A DNA stretch of 6,066 nt from Propionibacteriaceae bacterium (lineage in GTDB: Bacteria > Actinomycetota > Actinomycetes > Propionibacteriales > Propionibacteriaceae), in assembly GCA_031287505.1 (NCBI GenBank), contig JAITSW010000182.1, forward strand, positions 1-6,066. Reading direction: 5' to 3'. The translations under genes and the position numbers were made by a program. Under the pieces are notes generated by a model that saw only the letters and a program-made list of their open reading frames with translations, ran no database searches and was not told the origin of the DNA. Below are positions 1 to 6,066 of this stretch, in pieces. The stretch's first letter is position 1, and each line of letters begins with the position of its first letter.

Positions 1-1
1 T

Positions 2-1825
2 GATGTTTCGCAAGTCCCACATCCCGCTGACGCGGCTGTGGCTTTCCGCTTTGCCCAGTTGAACGCCACGGGTAATTCCGCCTCCAACTCCCATGTGAAT
101 CCGGCCACCGGCTTCTCAGATTTCTTCTTTTTGAGGGACGGCACCTCGATGCCGCTCAATGTCAATGCCGGTATTGCCGCGGTGGGCGTCGTGCGCGTCC
201 GGGTAATCAGCGAGCAGGGGGTCACTTTGGCGACCCGAGATGTGCCGGTCAACCAGTTCACCGGAGGTGGGCTGCCGACGGTGGGCATCGTCGATATCTA
301 CAACGATGTGCCGGGGCTTATTCCGCAGCACCACCATCTTCTTGACTCAATCAACACCACCCGGCCTTGGGTTCTGGTTTGGTCTGACGCAAACCCTGCG
401 GCAAGCACTTTGTTCACCGAAGTGTCCTTTGCGGTTGCTCCCGACAGCTTCACTGTTAGCTTTGACCCGAACGGTGGAACGGGAGTGATGAACGACCTAA
501 AACCCGAGGTGGGCGCCACCGTAGACATCCCCCCCAATGGTTTTGCGCGCCCCGGCTATGATTTTGCAGGCTGGAAGGCAACTGATACCACGAGCGGCGC
601 TGTTTTTGGAGCGGGTGATTTTGCGCAAGGTGCCCAATTGGGCCCGGTCAATACCGATGTGACTCTCACAGCCCAATGGTCGCCGGCTTTGGCAACTCTG
701 GATTTCAACAAAAATGCAGCGCATGCCACCGCTGGCTCAATCACCTCCAAGACAGTTTCCTTTGGACAGCCTGTGGGTACCTTGCCCGGTGTTGGCACTG
801 GGGCACCCATAAGTTCGGCAGCTGCCTTCTTGGGTTGGAGTACGGACTCCGGTTCCAATAATTCGGTGAATTTCTTTGCCGGCACGACGGTGGATTTTGT
901 CCAGCCACGAGTTGTTTTCGCGGTCTGGCAACTCAATGAATATGTCGTGACTTTTAAAGATTTCGACGGGGCGGTATTGAAGACCCAGACGGTGCCGCAT
1001 GGGGGTTCTGCCCAGGCTCCGGAGCCGCCCGCGCATAGCGGCAAAACCTTCCTAGGTTGGGATGTCGATTTCTCGGCAGTCTCGTCTAGTTTCACCGTCA
1101 CTGCCCGGTATGAAAACGTGATTCCGCCGACGGTGAAGCCCACGCCGACGGTGAAACCAACGCCGACGGCGAAGCCTACGGCGAAACCCACGACGAAACC
1201 CACGGTTAGTCCCGCGGTACCTGCCCCAACGCAGGGCAGCTCTTCACAGGCCGACTCGCTGACAGATGACGATGAGCCGTTGCCAACCGCTAGCGGGCTT
1301 CCGGATCCGGCGGAATCTGCGATGCCCGAACCCACGCCCACCGTTACCTCTGAGCCCACAAGTACTGCGCCTGAGTCATCGGAAACAACGGAAACTGTCA
1401 CCACCTACAACCCTTCGGCGTCGAGTTCTGCGCAAGGGGGAGGTGCCGGCGAGGGCGGTGGCCCAACAGCCGGTGCCGGGTTTGTCTTGAGATCCAGCGG
1501 TTGGGCGCCGATAAATCTGTCTTTGCTGATTGTTTCCGCAGTGGTTTGCGCGATGTTGTGGCTCTCTCGCCATCTACGCAAGGGCAACGCTTCCGCCGGG
1601 CAAAAACACTCCTCTAAGAAAAGCCTGAGAGTCTTTACAACTGTCGTCGCCGTCTTAGGGGCAGGGATTTTCTTCCTAACCCAAAACCTAGGTGGTGGAA
1701 TGCTCAGCACTGATCGCTGGACGGTGTTGATGACGGTAATTGCCGCAGTTCAAGTTGCCGCCGCGGTATTTGCCTTCCGCCCTACCCCAGTCGAAGAGTC
1801 AAACGACCTGCCGCTCTTTAGCTGA
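2..1825 (+). CDS. InlB B-repeat surface protein with three-helix C-terminal membrane anchor (5' partial)
   Basis: The reading frame is open to the window edge (607 residues visible), so the true start and any signal peptide lie upstream. The GTG at 38 is probably an internal Val; it is used here as residue 1 for numbering. Residues 1-136 form an unrecognised, probably extracellular domain with a HHH run at 98-100. Residues 138-215 are a textbook InlB B-type (Listeria-Bacteroides) repeat: FDPNGG at 142-147, PGYDFAGW at 172-179 and a closing TAQW at 211-214. Two more diverged copies follow at about 217-298 (FLGW at 264-267) and 302-358 (FLGW at 338-341). A PTVKPT-type stalk (364-392), an acidic Ser/Thr/Pro spacer (400-460) and a Gly-rich hinge come next. 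Three hydrophobic segments (about 493-510, 531-549, 562-580) flank a Lys/Arg-rich loop, so the repeats should face outward. No LPXTG motif is seen. Inferred role: adhesin or other surface-exposed protein; ligand unknown. It converges on the ABC-F gene. Confidence 0.85.
   Translation, partial: DVSQVPHPADAAVAFRFAQLNATGNSASNSHVNPATGFSDFFFLRDGTSMPLNVNAGIAAVGVVRVRVISEQGVTLATRDVPVNQFTGGGLPTVGIVDIYNDVPGLIPQHHHLLDSINTTRPWVLVWSDANPAASTLFTEVSFAVAPDSFTVSFDPNGGTGVMNDLKPEVGATVDIPPNGFARPGYDFAGWKATDTTSGAVFGAGDFAQGAQLGPVNTDVTLTAQWSPALATLDFNKNAAHATAGSITSKTVSFGQPVGTLPGVGTGAPISSAAAFLGWSTDSGSNNSVNFFAGTTVDFVQPRVVFAVWQLNEYVVTFKDFDGAVLKTQTVPHGGSAQAPEPPAHSGKTFLGWDVDFSAVSSSFTVTARYENVIPPTVKPTPTVKPTPTAKPTAKPTTKPTVSPAVPAPTQGSSSQADSLTDDDEPLPTASGLPDPAESAMPEPTPTVTSEPTSTAPESSETTETVTTYNPSASSSAQGGGAGEGGGPTAGAGFVLRSSGWAPINLSLLIVSAVVCAMLWLSRHLRKGNASAGQKHSSKKSLRVFTTVVAVLGAGIFFLTQNLGGGMLSTDRWTVLMTVIAAVQVAAAVFAFRPTPVEESNDLPLFS
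449..1111 (+). repeat. Three consecutive InlB B-type repeat modules (protein-level repeat)
   Basis: The encoded protein contains three successive beta-grasp-like modules of the InlB B-repeat type, at about bases 449-682, 686-931 and 941-1111. Each starts with a V/A-T/S-F/L-x-F/D strand and contains a G-W pair (GW at 178-179, 266-267, 340-341 counted from the GTG at 38). The first two close on an aromatic strand ending in W (TAQW and FAVW); the third ends in TARY. The copies are far diverged at DNA level, so this is an old domain duplication, not a recent tandem repeat. Modules of this kind usually extend surface proteins away from the cell and can take part in adhesion. Confidence 0.8.
1127..1204 (+). 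repeat. Short in-frame tandem repeat encoding a Pro/Thr/Lys stalk
   Basis: Three 18-base units (1127-1144, 1145-1162, 1163-1180) of the form ccgacggtgaagcccacg are followed by two 12-base units (1181-1192, 1193-1204) of the form gcgaaacccacg. Differences are mostly silent or Val/Ala changes, so the protein reads PTVKPT, PTVKPT, PTAKPT, AKPT, TKPT. All units are multiples of three, so gain or loss would keep the frame and change only stalk length. Stalks of this kind commonly cross the cell wall and lift the outer domains above it; that role is inferred here. Confidence 0.85.
1502..1777 (+). other. C-terminal three-membrane-helix anchor module of the surface protein
   Basis: Residues 489-580 of the surface protein (numbered from the GTG at 38) form a compact module. 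It begins with W489 and NL at 493-494 leading into helix 1, followed by a basic loop (511-530, rich in Arg, Lys and His). Helix 2 contains FFLT (545-548), and a short outer loop with M555 leads to DRWTVLM at 559-565, which opens helix 3. The positive loop predicts helix 1 out-to-in, helix 2 in-to-out and helix 3 out-to-in, with a short acidic cytosolic tail ending LPLFS. From memory, the same W..NL / F.LT / D.WT.LM pattern ends many InlB-repeat surface proteins of gut Firmicutes and Coriobacteria; this was not checked by search. Confidence 0.6.
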
Positions 1826-1832
1826 GGCGTGG

Positions 1833-3683
1833 TTACAACCCTTCCGCGAGATCTAGCCACCGGGCTTCCAGCTCTTTTTGTTGGCGAGTTGCTTCTAAGA
1901 GTTCTTTCTCAATGGCCAAGAGGGCTTCGTAGTCAGCTGCCTTTTCACTCATTTTGGCGTGCAGTTTGGCAATCCGCGTTTCGAGTTTGGCAAGCTGGCT
2001 CTCGGCGCGGGCTAGATCTTTGCGCCGCTGACGTTCCAGCGCCGCCCAGGACGCGTTTGAAGCCGAGTTGGCGGCTCCTGAAGAAGCGGCAACGGAATTC
2101 CCTCCAGCCAAGGCAGTGGAGCTTGCCAGGGCGCGAGCCGTTTGACGGCGTTGCAAATACTCGTCGATACCCCCGGGTAGCAGCACACAGCTACCGTCAC
2201 CAAGCAGGGCATAGGTGATATCGCACGTCCGTTCAACAAAATAGCGGTCGTGGGAAACGACGATGAGGGTTCCCGGCCAAGTGTCGAGATAGTCTTCAAT
2301 CACCTGCAAGGTGTCGATATCAAGGTCATTTGTGGGCTCATCCAACAGAAGGACATTGGGCTCGGTCAACAAGACCCGCAGGAAGCGCAGCCGCCTCAGC
2401 TCACCTCCGGAGAGTTCGCCTATACGGGTGGTGAGCTTGTCTGAGCTAAAGCCAAAGCCTTCCAAAAGCGAAGACGCGGAGATTTCCCTTCCGGTGGTCA
2501 ACATGGTTTGGCGGCGCAGGTTTTCCACCGAATCAAGGACGCGGTCTTGCGGGTGAAGGGGAACTTGGGTGAGTTCGGCATTTGCGGTGTTGGCTGCCGG
2601 AGAGGTTTGCCCAAGTTGCCGCAAGTGTCCAATTCGCAGCGTCTTGCCCTGCTTAACCTTGCCGCGCTCTGGCTCTATCTCATGGTCTAGCAACCGTAGA
2701 AGAGTGGTCTTTCCCGAGCCGTTCACCCCGACGATGCCGATACGCATGCCCGGCCCGATAGACCAATTGAGGTGGTCAAACAGGGTTCGATTTGGTATCG
2801 AATAGGTCATGTTGACCAGATCGAAGACGTCTTTGCCCAAACGCGCCATCGCGAAATCCCGCAACCGCAACTGGTCGCGGGGTTCGGGGACATCCGCTAT
2901 CAGGGCATTTGCGGCATCGATGCGAAAACGAGGCTTAGAGGTACGCGCTGGCGGCCCGCGTCGCAGCCAGGCCAACTCTTTGCGGACGAGATTGCGCCGC
3001 CGGGCTTCGGTGGCCGCAGTGTGTCGCAATCGCTCGGCACGGGCCAGCACATATGCTGCATAACCACCCTCATAGCCGTCCACCTGGGCATCGTGCACCT
3101 CCCAGATGCGGTTACAGGTCGCATCTAAGAACCAGCGGTCGTGGCTGACAATCAGCATGGCTGTTCCGGCTTGCCGTTTGGCGTTCAGATGCTCGGCTAG
3201 CCAGGCGACAGCTTCCACGTCTAAATGGTTTGTGGGCTCGTCCAATACCAAGAGGTTGCGATCAGCTAGGAGCAATGCGGTGAGCGCTACCCGTCGCCGC
3301 TCTCCGCCAGAAAGCTGGGCCACCGGCGCGTCGAGATCGATGTTTTCCAAAAATCTGGTGACGATCACCCGGCTTTGCGTGTTCGCGGCCCAGACATGAT
3401 CGGGTTGGCCAGCCACGATGATGTCCCGCACAGTGAAATCGGTGTTCGCTATCTCGTCCGATTGGTCGAGATAGCCGATTACGGCAGCGTTAGAGCGGAT
3501 TACCTGCCCAGAGTCTGGCTGGATACGCCCGGTGAGAAGTTTCAGCAGTGAACTCTTGCCATCGCCATTGCGACCCACCACTCCAATGACATCGCCGGAG
3601 GATAGCCCCAGCGAGACCGCGTCCAACAAAATCCGGGTGCCGAAGGCAACTGAGATTCTCTCGGCGTTGACCAGGCTAGGCAT
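1833..3683 (-). CDS. ABC-F family ATPase, Uup-like
   Basis: A 616-residue soluble protein with two ABC ATPase domains in tandem and no membrane segments, which marks an ABC-F translation or ribosome-associated factor rather than a transporter. Domain 1: Walker A GRNGDGKS (37-44), signature LSGGE (124-128), Walker B with E149 in LVLDEP, switch H181. Domain 2: Walker A GVNGSGKT (319-326), LSGGE (424-428), LLLDEPTND (445-453), switch H478. Both catalytic glutamates are present. The spacing between Walker A and signature in domain 1 is short, so the EttA-type arm is missing or minimal. The interdomain linker (about 211-290) is basic. An Ala/Ser-rich stretch (516-547) leads to a charged C-terminal coiled coil (about 548-612), as in Uup. 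ATG at 3683 is chosen because MPSLVNAERISVAFG matches usual ABC-F N-termini. It starts 5 bases after the DUF4191 stop and is last in the minus-strand run. Exact subfamily and role are inferred; an antibiotic-resistance role is not indicated. Confidence 0.9.
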   Translation of the reverse strand: MPSLVNAERISVAFGTRILLDAVSLGLSSGDVIGVVGRNGDGKSSLLKLLTGRIQPDSGQVIRSNAAVIGYLDQSDEIANTDFTVRDIIVAGQPDHVWAANTQSRVIVTRFLENIDLDAPVAQLSGGERRRVALTALLLADRNLLVLDEPTNHLDVEAVAWLAEHLNAKRQAGTAMLIVSHDRWFLDATCNRIWEVHDAQVDGYEGGYAAYVLARAERLRHTAATEARRRNLVRKELAWLRRGPPARTSKPRFRIDAANALIADVPEPRDQLRLRDFAMARLGKDVFDLVNMTYSIPNRTLFDHLNWSIGPGMRIGIVGVNGSGKTTLLRLLDHEIEPERGKVKQGKTLRIGHLRQLGQTSPAANTANAELTQVPLHPQDRVLDSVENLRRQTMLTTGREISASSLLEGFGFSSDKLTTRIGELSGGELRRLRFLRVLLTEPNVLLLDEPTNDLDIDTLQVIEDYLDTWPGTLIVVSHDRYFVERTCDITYALLGDGSCVLLPGGIDEYLQRRQTARALASSTALAGGNSVAASSGAANSASNASWAALERQRRKDLARAESQLAKLETRIAKLHAKMSEKAADYEALLAIEKELLEATRQQKELEARWLDLAEGL

Positions 3684-3691
3684 ATGTCCTA
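3684..3691 (-). promoter_or_regulatory. Probable coupled translation start of the ABC-F gene
   Basis: On the minus strand the DUF4191 stop TAG (3691-3689) lies inside the sequence TAGGACAT just before the ABC-F ATG. The AGGA (3690-3687) is the only Shine-Dalgarno-like element near the start, and its 3-base spacing is shorter than usual. A ribosome ending DUF4191 would cover the next start, so termination-reinitiation is a likely way to translate the ABC-F gene. No promoter is seen in the gap. Confidence 0.35.
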
Positions 3692-4453
3692 TCTGCCACG
3701 CAGAGCCCGGCCAACGCCCTTGGCCGCTGGCATTGGGCCCTTGGGGATCGGCACCTTGGGACGGATGGCATCCAGCGCCTTCAACCTAGCTTTGGTCTCG
3801 CTGATCTGTTGCTTGTCAACCGCTTTGGGTTGCTTTTTGATGTACGCCGCGAGCTTATCCAGCGGCACCAACCCCTCGCCCTTGCCGACGATGACAGTTT
3901 TCACCACAACGCCATAGGCGATCTGCTCGTGCTTGCGAACCTCGGCGGCTAGGAGCGGACGCAAGCGTGCGGAAGAGCCTTCGCCGACGAGCATGATGCC
4001 GCCTGGGCCAAGCACCCGGTGCACCAAATCCAACTGCTTGTTGTAGGCCACGGCGACCTGGTACAGGTATTTCTTTTTGTTCAACATCCCAAAGGCGACC
4101 TCGGCCGAGCCGGGTTGGCCTTCGTAGCGCTTATAGGTGGCGTTCTTGGCCAAGTGCGTGAGCAAATACAGATCAGCAGTCAGGCCGCCGAAAATGCCCA
4201 GAATGACCCACATCCACCATGGGGGCAACAGGAGCAAGCCGACCAGGGTTGCCACTGCGACTACGCCAGCCCACAGCGCCAGCATATAGATCCCAGTTTT
4301 CGGGTTTTGCTCTTTGGTGACTTTATAGGTCTGCGTAATCTGCTTTACAAAGCCCCAGTCTTTGGGGTCGTTTGAGTTCTTTTTGGCCAGCTTTGCGGCC
4401 TTTTTCTCGGCCTTTTGCTGTGCCGCGAGGGCCTTGGCCTTCTCACTTGCCAT
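3689..4453 (-). CDS. DUF4191 family integral membrane protein, function unknown
   Basis: A 254-residue protein recognised as the actinobacterial DUF4191 family from its layout and from its place directly after lipA. Residues 1-30 are a Lys/Ala-rich cytosolic tail. Two hydrophobic segments (about 55-75 and 79-98) form a tight hairpin separated by PPWW (77-80), probably leaving both ends in the cytoplasm. The soluble C-terminal part holds family-typical stretches: EGQPGSAE (111-118), VHRVLGPGG (144-152) and MLVGEGSS (154-161), followed by RLRPLLAAE (163-171). The tail is again basic and Pro-rich (about 230-254). No catalytic motif is recognisable and I assign no function. The ATG at 4453 has a GGAG 7 bases upstream. 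The gap to lipA is 13 bases and to the ABC-F gene 5 bases, so it is probably co-transcribed with both. A role tied to lipoylation, to the membrane or to neither remains open. Confidence 0.85.
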   Translation of the reverse strand: MASEKAKALAAQQKAEKKAAKLAKKNSNDPKDWGFVKQITQTYKVTKEQNPKTGIYMLALWAGVVAVATLVGLLLLPPWWMWVILGIFGGLTADLYLLTHLAKNATYKRYEGQPGSAEVAFGMLNKKKYLYQVAVAYNKQLDLVHRVLGPGGIMLVGEGSSARLRPLLAAEVRKHEQIAYGVVVKTVIVGKGEGLVPLDKLAAYIKKQPKAVDKQQISETKARLKALDAIRPKVPIPKGPMPAAKGVGRALRGR

Positions 4454-4464
4454 CTTCTTGCTCC
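4454..4464 (-). promoter_or_regulatory. Ribosome binding site of the DUF4191 gene
   Basis: Reading the minus strand, lipA ends with TAA (4469-4467) and the 13-base spacer ATGGAGCAAGAAG precedes the DUF4191 ATG. GGAG at 4464-4461 is 7 bases from the start, a normal Shine-Dalgarno spacing, and supports the ATG at 4453. An earlier ATG at 4466-4464 in the spacer is out of frame with the gene. Confidence 0.55.
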
Positions 4465-4466
4465 AT

Positions 4467-5396
4467 TTATTTATTTGCTCGGGCGTTCACTGCCTGGGAG
4501 TATAGTCGTCCGGCGCGGTAGGACGACCGCACCAGCGGCCCGGAGAGAACGCCGGCGAATCCAATTGTGGCTGCTGCCAGGGCTAGTTCGTCAAACTCAG
4601 CGGGGGTCACCCAACGATCGATGGGGTGATGTCGCACCGAAGGACGTAGATACTGCGTAATCGTGATGATTTCAGTGCCAGCGTCAAACAGATCCCGCAA
4701 AGCCGCGACAACCTCTTCATTTGTCTCGCCCATTCCCAAGATCAGATTTGATTTCGTGATTAGCCCGGCAGCGCGCGAGGCAGAAAGCACATCTAGCGAA
4801 CGCTGGTAATTGAAACCGGGGCGGATGCGCTTGAAGATCCGCGGGACGGTTTCGACATTATGGGCGAACACTTCCGGGGTCGTGGCGAAGACCTGCGCTA
4901 GCAACCCGGGTCTGCCTGAGAAATCGGGAGCCAACATCTCCACGCCGACCCCGGGATTCAGCTCGTGTACCTTCTCGATGGTCTCGGCATAGAGCCAAGC
5001 GCCTTCGTCCGGGAGGTCGTCTCGGCAAACTCCGGTAATGGTGGCATATCGCAACCCCATTTTCCGTACCGACTCAGCCACTCGCCAAGGCTCGTCAGTG
5101 TCATAGCCAGCGGGCCTGCGCGATTCAATCTGGCAAAAGTCGCAGCGCCGGGTGCAAGAATCTCCGCCGATCAGGAAAGTGGCTTCCCGATCAGCCCAAC
5201 ACTCATAGATATTCGGGCAACCCGCCTCTTGGCAGACCGTGTGCAGGCCTTCGTCTTTCACCAGTAGCTGTAGCTGGCGGTAGTCTTGGCCGAGCACTGC
5301 CCGGTTCTTTATCCATTCGGGTTTTGGCGGCGTCGGTATTTGAGAATTCTGCGCCTCAACACGTAGCAGTCTTGGGGCTAAATCAGACACCCGCAT
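4467..5396 (-). CDS. lipA: Lipoyl synthase (radical SAM)
   Basis: LipA inserts sulfur at C6 and C8 of protein-bound octanoyl groups to make the lipoyl cofactor of 2-oxoacid dehydrogenase E2 subunits and GcvH, in the cytoplasm. The protein is 309 residues, normal for the family. Both iron-sulfur sites are intact: the auxiliary [4Fe-4S] motif CX4CX5C is C55, C60, C66, and the radical SAM motif CX3CX2C is C81, C85, C88. The conserved C-terminal RSSY, whose serine ligates the auxiliary cluster in studied LipA enzymes, is at 290-293. Further family stretches are [10 protein letters not shown] (125-134), HNVETVPR (179-186) and NLILGMGE (217-224). One oddity is a seventh cysteine, C124, in TGVCRDDL, where Ala or Asp is more usual. 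The ATG at 5396 overlaps the lipB end by 14 bases. The N-terminus [10 protein letters not shown] fits actinobacterial LipA, which supports this start, although no strong Shine-Dalgarno is visible and coupling to lipB translation is likely. Confidence 0.97.
   Translation of the reverse strand: MRVSDLAPRLLRVEAQNSQIPTPPKPEWIKNRAVLGQDYRQLQLLVKDEGLHTVCQEAGCPNIYECWADREATFLIGGDSCTRRCDFCQIESRRPAGYDTDEPWRVAESVRKMGLRYATITGVCRDDLPDEGAWLYAETIEKVHELNPGVGVEMLAPDFSGRPGLLAQVFATTPEVFAHNVETVPRIFKRIRPGFNYQRSLDVLSASRAAGLITKSNLILGMGETNEEVVAALRDLFDAGTEIITITQYLRPSVRHHPIDRWVTPAEFDELALAAATIGFAGVLSGPLVRSSYRAGRLYSQAVNARANK
5383..5396 (-). other. 14-base lipB/lipA coding overlap
   Basis: On the minus strand ATGCGGGTGTCTGA holds both the lipA ATG (5396-5394) and the lipB TGA (5385-5383), in different frames. 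The bases just upstream of the ATG contain only a weak purine run (GACGGG at about 9 bases), so lipA translation probably depends on ribosomes finishing lipB. This fits two enzymes needed in sequence on the same substrate. Confidence 0.6.
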
Positions 5397-6066
5397 AGTC
5401 TAACCCGTCGTCTGGAATCGCTGCTGCCGGCTCAAATCGAAGTAACTCGCTTAAGTGGGCTTCCAATAGGGTGGCGATCTCGACTAGGGGCGGGGCTGCG
5501 CCATCGCGCTCAACAGCCATCGAAGTCACCGGAGCATCTGAGATGCCACAGGGAATGATGTTTGAGAAAGGCGATAAATCGTTGTCGACGTTCAGAGCGA
5601 AGCCTTGCAGCGTCGTCTGACGGGCTATTCTGACGCCGATTGCGGCGATTTTGCGCAAAGGATTCGCACCATTTGGAGGCAACCACACGCCGGTGCGTCC
5701 AGGCACTTGGCCGCACGCCAGCCCGTATTCAAGTAGCACCCGCATTAAGGCCTCTTCGATGCGTCGGACATAATCCACTGCTCCGATACCCTGTGGGATA
5801 AACATCAATGGATAGCCGACCAACTGCCCAGGCCCATGCCAGGTGGTCTTTCCGCCGCGGTTGACGCTCACCACCGGTGTCCCATCTTTGGGCAACTCTT
5901 CGGCCAGCGAGTGCCGTCCTGCGGTGTAGACCGGATTGTGTTCGGCGAAAAGCACTTGGGTGCCGATTTCGCCGTTGGCAACTTGGGTGTGGAGAAGCTG
6001 TTGAATCTGCCAAGCCGAGGCGAAATCCACCCGGGTGGGAGGGACGTCCTTCAATCCAAGATAGCA
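5383..6066 (-). CDS. lipB: Octanoyl-[ACP]:protein octanoyltransferase (5' partial)
   Basis: LipB transfers octanoate from acyl carrier protein to a lysine of lipoyl domains, the step before LipA. The frame is open to the window edge (227 residues visible). A TTG at 6054 could serve as a start, but the residues before it (CYLGLKDV) look like the family's usual LG strand, so it is more likely an internal Leu and the true start lies a few codons outside. Numbering from that Leu, seen motifs are HNPVYTAGR (39-47), [17 protein letters not shown] (66-82) with H73, RKIAAIGVR (134-142) with the expected catalytic Lys at 135, and NIIPCGI (165-171) with the expected catalytic Cys at 169. Together these give the Cys/Lys pair of the LipB family, so the enzyme should be active. 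It is the first visible gene of the lipB-lipA-DUF4191-ABC-F run. Its promoter is outside the window. Confidence 0.95.
   Translation of the reverse strand, partial: CYLGLKDVPPTRVDFASAWQIQQLLHTQVANGEIGTQVLFAEHNPVYTAGRHSLAEELPKDGTPVVSVNRGGKTTWHGPGQLVGYPLMFIPQGIGAVDYVRRIEEALMRVLLEYGLACGQVPGRTGVWLPPNGANPLRKIAAIGVRIARQTTLQGFALNVDNDLSPFSNIIPCGISDAPVTSMAVERDGAAPPLVEIATLLEAHLSELLRFEPAAAIPDDGLDYAGV

Noticed and set aside
38..40. GTG as the start of the surface-protein gene
   Set aside because: The frame stays open to the window edge and no signal peptide follows the GTG, which an exported protein would need. The gene is cut by the window.
1283..1309. LPTASG and LPDP as possible LPXTG-type sorting signals
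   Set aside because: They lie about 70 residues before the first membrane helix, do not match LPXTG, and the C-terminus has three helices instead of one helix with a basic tail.
556..1404. A 282-codon open frame on the minus strand opposite the surface-protein gene
   Set aside because: Its Val/Gly/Phe-rich repeats are the reverse reading of the PTxKPT stalk and Ser/Thr spacer. The plus-strand frame has clear InlB domains, so this is a shadow.
1831..1840. ggttacaacc as a terminator between the convergent genes
   Set aside because: The stem is only 4 base pairs with a 2-base loop and no T run, too weak to end transcription.
1829..2218. A 129-codon open frame on the plus strand
   Set aside because: It lies wholly opposite the coiled-coil end of the ABC-F gene, has no recognisable domain and no clear ribosome binding site.
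1833..3683. ABC-F protein as a drug exporter or macrolide-resistance determinant
   Set aside because: There are no membrane segments and no partner permease. The short arm region and the coiled coil fit a housekeeping Uup-like protein better than resistance-type ABC-F.
6052..6054. TTG as the start of lipB
   Set aside because: The frame continues to the window edge and the upstream residues fit the family N-terminus, so the start is more likely outside.

Overview
This window looks like a chromosomal segment of an actinobacterium. The minus strand carries the order lipB, lipA, DUF4191 protein, which is a well-known actinobacterial neighbourhood (in Mycobacterium tuberculosis, from memory, Rv2217-Rv2218-Rv2219). 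LipA and LipB also read like the actinobacterial versions of their families. The base composition seems moderate by eye rather than very GC-rich, and a large InlB-repeat surface protein is present. Both would fit a host-associated lineage such as the Actinomycetaceae, but genus and family cannot be fixed from this window.

Layout: (1) bases 2-1825, plus strand, hold the 3' part of a cell-surface protein gene whose start lies before the window. It has an unrecognised extracellular domain, three InlB B-type repeats, a Thr/Pro/Lys tandem repeat stalk, a Ser/Thr/Glu-rich spacer and three C-terminal membrane segments. There is no LPXTG sorting signal. (2) Bases 6066-1833, minus strand, hold a compact four-gene run: lipB (octanoyltransferase, 5' end outside the window), lipA (lipoyl synthase), a two-membrane-segment DUF4191 protein, and a Uup-like ABC-F ATPase. 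The lipB/lipA pair overlaps by 14 bases, and the next gaps are 13 and 5 bases, so the run is probably one transcript with translational coupling. The surface-protein gene and the ABC-F gene converge tail to tail with 7 bases between their stop codons.

How the genes work together: LipB moves octanoate from acyl carrier protein to the lipoyl domains of 2-oxoacid dehydrogenases and glycine-cleavage H protein, and LipA inserts the two sulfur atoms, so lipB-lipA is a complete de novo lipoylation pathway. The DUF4191 protein is a conserved neighbour of unknown function. The ABC-F protein is more likely a ribosome-associated factor than a transporter, and its link to lipoylation is only positional. 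The surface protein is unrelated in function.

The window is almost wholly coding, with no stretch over 15 bases outside genes. I see no RNA gene, mobile element, CRISPR array or attachment site. Nothing here amounts to a clear undescribed system. The points most worth a second look are the three-helix C-terminal anchor of the surface protein and the uncharacterised DUF4191 protein in the lipoylation operon.
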